NCBI GenBank assembly: GCA_902802975.1
Contig: CADCOF010000211.1
Span: 1 to 9,700, forward strand
DNA length: 9,700 bases
Direction of reading: 5' to 3'
From: an uncultured Ruminococcus sp.
GTDB lineage: Bacteria > Bacillota > Clostridia > Oscillospirales > Acutalibacteraceae
Position 1 is the stretch's first letter; each line of letters opens with the position of its first letter. The notes below the pieces were generated by a model. It saw only the letters and a list, made by a program, of their open reading frames with translations, searched no databases and was not told the origin of the DNA. The position numbers were made by a program, and so were the translations under genes. Shown here one piece after another: positions 6,188 through 9,700 of this stretch.

Positions 6188-6252
6188 CGGATTTTAGCGT
6201 ATAAAGAAGAACGGGAACAGTTTTACACGCTCGAAAATCGTTAAATTTAACG
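6188..6252 (+). other. Foldable segment just downstream of P1
   Basis: ATTTTAGCGT plus TAAA (6191-6205) pairs with TTTA plus ACGCT (6222-6231) and AAAAT (6234-6238), with one A-C mismatch and a CG bulge. It is followed by a perfect 14-bp palindrome CGTTAAATTTAACG (6239-6252). The segment begins within about 15-20 nt of the expected P1 start point. It matches no riboswitch or ncRNA class that I know. Confidence 0.4.
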
Positions 6253-6383
6253 GTGAATTAATCAGCTGTTAATGCGAAAATAGAACGTGTGGTATAGAAA
6301 ATTGTTCTCGGATTTTTTGTCTTTAAGAAATACGCTCAGGATTTTGTGCTTGCTTTCCCGAGTTGACGTATTTTGTTTTGGGA

Positions 6384-6444
6384 TATCGACAAATTTATCG
6401 TTATTAATATCGATAAATTAACTGTTATTAGTATCGATAATTTA
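6384..6444. repeat. 24-bp direct repeats with TATCGATA palindromes
   Basis: TATCGA starts at 6384, 6408 and 6432, exactly 24 bp apart. Units 1 and 2 share TATCGAYAAATTWA and GTTATTAR; unit 3 keeps only TATCGATAATTTAC before diverging. Units 2 and 3 contain the full TATCGATA palindrome. In addition AATTTATCG (6392-6400) is the reverse complement of CGATAAATT (6411-6419). The array ends about 85 bp upstream of the P2 -35 box, a plausible operator or iteron-like binding region. Confidence 0.65.
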
Positions 6445-6527
6445 CCAATTTCATTTGGGGTCACAATATTTTGCACTAATACATAAAACAAGAGCAACAA
6501 TTTAGCGAAATTTCTCCTAAAGTCCTA

Positions 6528-6556
6528 TTGACCGACGGAAAGTTCTTTTGTATAAT
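6528..6556 (+). promoter_or_regulatory. SigA-type promoter P2 for the 947-codon gene
   Basis: TTGACC (6528-6533) and a perfect TATAAT (6551-6556) are 17 bp apart. The start point near 6563 gives a leader of about 70 nt containing the hairpin at 6569-6615 and the ribosome binding site AGAGGA (6622-6627). Confidence 0.87.
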
Positions 6557-6568
6557 GATACATAGCAG

Positions 6569-6615
6569 TATCTTTATTGCAAAGAACCAAAGGCGTTCTA
6601 CGCCGAATAAAGATA
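6569..6615 (+). promoter_or_regulatory. mRNA leader hairpin before the ribosome binding site
   Basis: TATCTTTATT (6569-6578) is the exact reverse complement of AATAAAGATA (6606-6615). Inside, GGCGT (6592-6596) pairs with ACGCC (6600-6604). An alternative inner pairing, AGAAC (6583-6587) with GTTCT (6595-6599), excludes that inner stem. The structure would sit within a few nucleotides of the 5' end of the P2 transcript and stop 6 nt before AGAGGA. This suits mRNA stabilisation or translational control. Confidence 0.55.
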
Positions 6616-6632
6616 AAGAAAAGAGGATGTAA

Positions 6633-9476
6633 ATGAGCGACTACATTGACGAGACTTCTTTAACAGACGAAGAAGTTGCTGCGGCTATTGCGCAGGCAAG
6701 AGCAAAAAAAGCAGCGAAGACCAAGAAGACAAGCCTCGAAGAAGATGACGGCGAATTTGAAGCACCGATCATTGGTCCGGACATTGATGTCGAGTCCTCA
6801 GACGATCTCCTGAACGAGAGCAGTGCTGCCGCTATGGACGAGGATGAGGATTCCCCGGCAGTAAAGAGTGCTAAGGATTTTTCAAATGCCTTTGCTGCTG
6901 CGAAAAAGAAGCGCGAACAGGATCTGCTTAAGAAAAAAGAGGAGCATCAAACAGAGGACGACGATGACGAGAGCGACGACGGATATGCGCCTGCTATTGC
7001 TATTGATGATGATGACGAGGACGCCGAATTCGACACAGACGAAGAAGTCGACGCAGGTGACGAGGACGCAGAGTACGAGTACGAAGAAGACGAAGAAGAC
7101 GAAGAAGACGAGGAATACGAAGAAGACGAAGAGGAATTCGACAACGACGGAATTTTCGAAACGGACGATGAGGGCAGTGAATACAATACAGCTGCTGTGA
7201 TCGATGATGAAGATGAAGATGAAGATGACGGTGACGATGAAGATGACGATGAAAAAGATGATGATGAGAACGACAGTGCATTCTCAACAAAAACAAAGGT
7301 AATCATCGGCATAATAATTGCGCTGCTTGTTGTGGCTATCATTGCAGCCGGCGCGTATTTTATGAAGAATACGGGTTCAACCGAAAAGCCCGGAAATACT
7401 ACTTCGGCAGCACAGTCATCTGAGGTCAAGAGCGTTAGATTTGAAGAGTCTTCCGTAACACTTCAGGTAGGTCAGTCAATTCCGCTCAAGCTTATTGTAG
7501 AGCCCGCAGATACAAAAGACAAAAGCTTTAAGCTTAAGTCAAACGATATGAGCATAGCAAAGGTTAACGAGAAGTGCGAAGTTATCGGCGTTTCATCGGG
7601 CAGCACCACTATTACTGCAACACTCAAGAGCAACCCGACAATGACTGCTGCTATAGTAGTAAATGTAATCGACGAGGAGCAAAGTACGCTCAATACCTAT
7701 AATAAGTTCGTCAATTCCATCCTTGACGGTTCAACTGATATTGATATCGCGTTGGATACGGATACAGACGAAAACATTGATGAGAATATGGACACAGACT
7801 CCGAGGCTAGTTCCGACAGCGACAGCGATACAGATACAAGAGGCGAGAAGAAAGCCACTCATACCTTAACAGGAAACAAGATGGTTGATCTTGATTCCGA
7901 TGGAAGCCTGGAGCTTGCTCTGTACTATCAGCCGAATGCGGAGGACGGCGAGCCGCTGGTTCGTATTTTCCATATGGTAAGCGAAGATGATTCCACTGCA
8001 GCGGCAGATGAGGAGACAGATTCCGAGCCGGAGCAGCTTTATGACGAATTCGGTAATCCGATCGAAGCAGAGCAGACCGATACGGAAGCAGAATCAGAAT
8101 CAGAAACAGAAAGCAAAGCCGAAACAGATACTGCAGCTGAAAATAAGGAACCCGCAGAGAAGAAGCTTGAGGAAATTGATCAGGCAAGCGAGCTTTATGC
8201 AACATGCAGATCGGCACTTGAATCAAATGCAGCCGGAGACAGCTGGAACACAAGCTTTATCGAGCTAAAAGAAGGCAATCAGGCAGACGCTAAGGTTCAG
8301 ATACTTTCAAAGGGTTACACAACTCCGACATATACGTTTGAGTCTGAGGACGATAAGGTGGCAACTGTTGATAAGCAGGGTCACATCAAAGGCGTGAAGC
8401 CCGGTACTGTATTTATTACAGTAAGCACACCGCTCAACAGCGAGGCCGTAGCGAAGATTAAAGTGAAAATTAAGGACGACACCGATCTCCTTGATGACTA
8501 TCTGGCAGCTATTCCGTCTGTTGACAATACAAACGACAGCGTATTCCCGACGCAGACACTCACAGGCAAGGCAATTATAGATATCGACAACGACGGCATG
8601 AGCGAACTTCTCGTTCGTCTGCGCTACAGTGACAACGTTGAGGTAGTTAATATTGTCAAGGTTGAGAACGAAAAGTGCGTTGTATATAAAACATACAAGA
8701 ACCTTTCTGATCTATATGAATACAGCGAAGGCAAAAGCTCATACCGCAACGCAATTCTTATCCACTATACAACAGGTAAGGTTTGCATAGAGTCGAAGGC
8801 AACCTCGGAAAAAGACGGCTCCAGCACAAAGTCCACGGAAGAGAGAATTCTTACTCTCGAGAACGGCGGCACATTGAGCGAGATGGTTAACTTCCGTACC
8901 GTAACAGAAACTACAACAAAGACAGTGACATCAGAGGTTGATACAACATCGTCAAGAGTTGAAACCGATGTTGATACTGCAGACACCGATTCCGATGAAT
9001 TCTATGATGACACAGACAGTGAAGAAATCACAACTCCTTCAGATGGCGATGATGATACAGACGAGGATAATACCTCTTATGTAGATGAAGACAATGACGG
9101 TTATGATGACATTACCGGTGAGTACTTCGGTTCGGGCACGTTCGCAGAGTTTGATTTTGACAATGCATCAGACAGCATTGATCTCACAGCTAATAATCCT
9201 GTAAAGAAGCTGCCCCTTGAGGTTGGCGCACCTGACGATGACGACGACGATGCAGATGATGCAGACACAACGACAACATCTGATAACAATGACAATAACG
9301 ATACATCTACGCAGGATAATAACGAGGATACAACGTCAACGGTAACTACAGAAGTAACCGAAGAAGAAACAAAGTACTTCGTAAACGGCACTGCAGTAGA
9401 GAAAGGCGTATACGAAGAGGTAATTACACAGTATACAGCGACATACAGCGTATGGAACGCATGGGATATGGTGTAA
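6633..9476 (+). CDS. Single-pass membrane protein, acidic N-terminus, duplicated Big_2/calcium-loop ectodomain
   Basis: This is a 947-aa protein of unknown function. Residues 1-220 are cytoplasmic, with a Lys/Ala-rich start (20-32), a charged KKKREQDLLKKKEE stretch (91-104) and then almost pure Asp/Glu to 214. A helix at 222-244 (VIIGIIIALLVVAIIAAGAY) anchors it; no cleavable signal or LPXTG is seen. Outside, a Big_2 Ig-like domain (264-346) leads to a TLTG motif (411) and a DxDxDGxxE loop (419-427). A second Big_2-like domain (537-614) leads to TLTG (642) and a second loop (650-658). A third loop, DEDNDGYDD (818-826), follows. Asp/Thr/Ser-rich linkers lie at 366-403, 756-815 and 868-905. The C-terminus has VNGTAVEKGVYEE (917-929) and an aromatic end. 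The loops recall the 'DIDGDGxxEL' calcium-type motif of Clostridia surface proteins. The start is supported by AGAGGA 5 nt upstream; the gene is monocistronic. Confidence 0.9.
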   Translation: MSDYIDETSLTDEEVAAAIAQARAKKAAKTKKTSLEEDDGEFEAPIIGPDIDVESSDDLLNESSAAAMDEDEDSPAVKSAKDFSNAFAAAKKKREQDLLKKKEEHQTEDDDDESDDGYAPAIAIDDDDEDAEFDTDEEVDAGDEDAEYEYEEDEEDEEDEEYEEDEEEFDNDGIFETDDEGSEYNTAAVIDDEDEDEDDGDDEDDDEKDDDENDSAFSTKTKVIIGIIIALLVVAIIAAGAYFMKNTGSTEKPGNTTSAAQSSEVKSVRFEESSVTLQVGQSIPLKLIVEPADTKDKSFKLKSNDMSIAKVNEKCEVIGVSSGSTTITATLKSNPTMTAAIVVNVIDEEQSTLNTYNKFVNSILDGSTDIDIALDTDTDENIDENMDTDSEASSDSDSDTDTRGEKKATHTLTGNKMVDLDSDGSLELALYYQPNAEDGEPLVRIFHMVSEDDSTAAADEETDSEPEQLYDEFGNPIEAEQTDTEAESESETESKAETDTAAENKEPAEKKLEEIDQASELYATCRSALESNAAGDSWNTSFIELKEGNQADAKVQILSKGYTTPTYTFESEDDKVATVDKQGHIKGVKPGTVFITVSTPLNSEAVAKIKVKIKDDTDLLDDYLAAIPSVDNTNDSVFPTQTLTGKAIIDIDNDGMSELLVRLRYSDNVEVVNIVKVENEKCVVYKTYKNLSDLYEYSEGKSSYRNAILIHYTTGKVCIESKATSEKDGSSTKSTEERILTLENGGTLSEMVNFRTVTETTTKTVTSEVDTTSSRVETDVDTADTDSDEFYDDTDSEEITTPSDGDDDTDEDNTSYVDEDNDGYDDITGEYFGSGTFAEFDFDNASDSIDLTANNPVKKLPLEVGAPDDDDDDADDADTTTTSDNNDNNDTSTQDNNEDTTSTVTTEVTEEETKYFVNGTAVEKGVYEEVITQYTATYSVWNAWDMV

Positions 9477-9500
9477 AAAAACAACTAAAACATAAGAACA

Positions 9501-9530
9501 AAGGGGTACAGTTTGACGGCTGTACCCCTT
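9501..9530 (+). terminator. 11-bp hairpin after the 947-codon gene
   Basis: AAGGGGTACAG (9501-9511) and CTGTACCCCTT (9520-9530) form a perfect stem around an 8-nt loop, 24 bp after the stop codon. It is followed by GAGTTTATGA rather than a T run, much like the hairpin after trpS (CAGTTTATGA). Confidence 0.7.
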
Positions 9531-9590
9531 GAGTTTATGAGTAACTATAAATGGAGAGTGTGCAAAAACGAAAATTACCGCAGTATAACC

Positions 9591-9691
9591 CCTCCGTCAC
9601 GCCTGCGGCGTGCTACCTCCCCTACAGGCAATGTCATCAACTTAAGCTTTCGGTATGCCTCCGGCGGCAAGCCTTTTTGAAAAAAGGCTTG
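9591..9691 (+). repeat. Dispersed intergenic repeat, composite palindromic
   Basis: It starts CCTCCGTCACGCCTGCGGCG, with the stem CACGCC/GGCGTG (9598-9603, 9607-9612), then TACCTCCCCTACAGG. It ends in an inverted repeat, CAAGCCTTTTT (9668-9678) against AAAAAGGCTTG (9681-9691). The 14-bp core TCCGTCACGCCTGC recurs inverted near 2255-2268. Similar elements are, from memory, common between genes in Ruminococcus-like genomes. It may extend past the window edge. Confidence 0.65.
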
Positions 9692-9700
9692 GCGAAAAAC

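Noticed and set aside
6174..6325. 6S RNA or a known riboswitch
   Set aside because: The ends do not pair into a long bubble-containing rod, and I saw no conserved core of known riboswitch classes.
6384..6444. CRISPR array
   Set aside because: The repeats are contiguous 24-bp units with no unique spacers, and no cas genes are present.
6947..7429. Serine-rich antisense open frame opposite the acidic region
   Set aside because: It is the mechanical reverse complement of GAT/GAC/GAA codon runs, not a gene.
6633..9476. Cellulosomal dockerin
   Set aside because: Dockerins have two closely spaced loops of about 22 residues each. Here the DxDxDG loops are some 170-230 residues apart and are followed by EL-type strands instead of dockerin helices.

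Overview
The window looks like the chromosome of a gut-type Clostridia bacterium, most likely a Ruminococcus-like member of the Oscillospiraceae. This is inferred from strong AGGAGG-type ribosome binding sites, SigA-like promoters with 17-bp spacers, the Firmicutes-style proteins (HdeD/DUF308, Nudix, PLP aminotransferase, TrpS, Big_2 surface protein) and several kinds of short intergenic repeats. Taxonomy was not tested. Nothing here is a defence island, CRISPR array, prophage or recognisable new multi-gene system.

Left part (1-2350). A decayed IS4-family transposase end (102-299) lies against a strong 18-bp hairpin. Two minus-strand membrane protein genes follow, each with its own near-consensus promoter. 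One is a two-pass protein with a glycine-rich repetitive cytoplasmic tail (324-1376, TTG start). The other is a six-helix HdeD/DUF308 protein (1550-2104) that ends in a good intrinsic terminator.

Middle part (2351-5837). A Nudix hydrolase gene (2351-2869) is followed by about 770 bp of decayed sequence. That stretch includes what may be the ruins of a sigma-70-like helix-turn-helix gene of the kind carried by conjugative elements. Next comes a two-gene operon under one extended -10 promoter: a fold-type I aminotransferase (3640-4824) and trpS (4830-5837), 5 nt apart. No T-box leader precedes trpS.

Right part (5838-9700). A 795-bp intergenic region holds a heptanucleotide tandem repeat, a long hairpin, a REP-like palindrome, two strong promoters about 390 bp apart, a foldable segment, a 24-bp direct repeat set and a leader hairpin just before a start codon. 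It leads into a 947-codon gene. The product has a long Asp/Glu-rich cytoplasmic N-terminus, one membrane helix and an extracytoplasmic half that reads as a duplicated module (Big_2 domain, TLTG motif, DxDxDG calcium-type loop) plus a third DxDxDG loop. The window ends in a dispersed repeat.

The most interesting item is this 947-aa protein together with its elaborate upstream region. Its function cannot be named from sequence alone.
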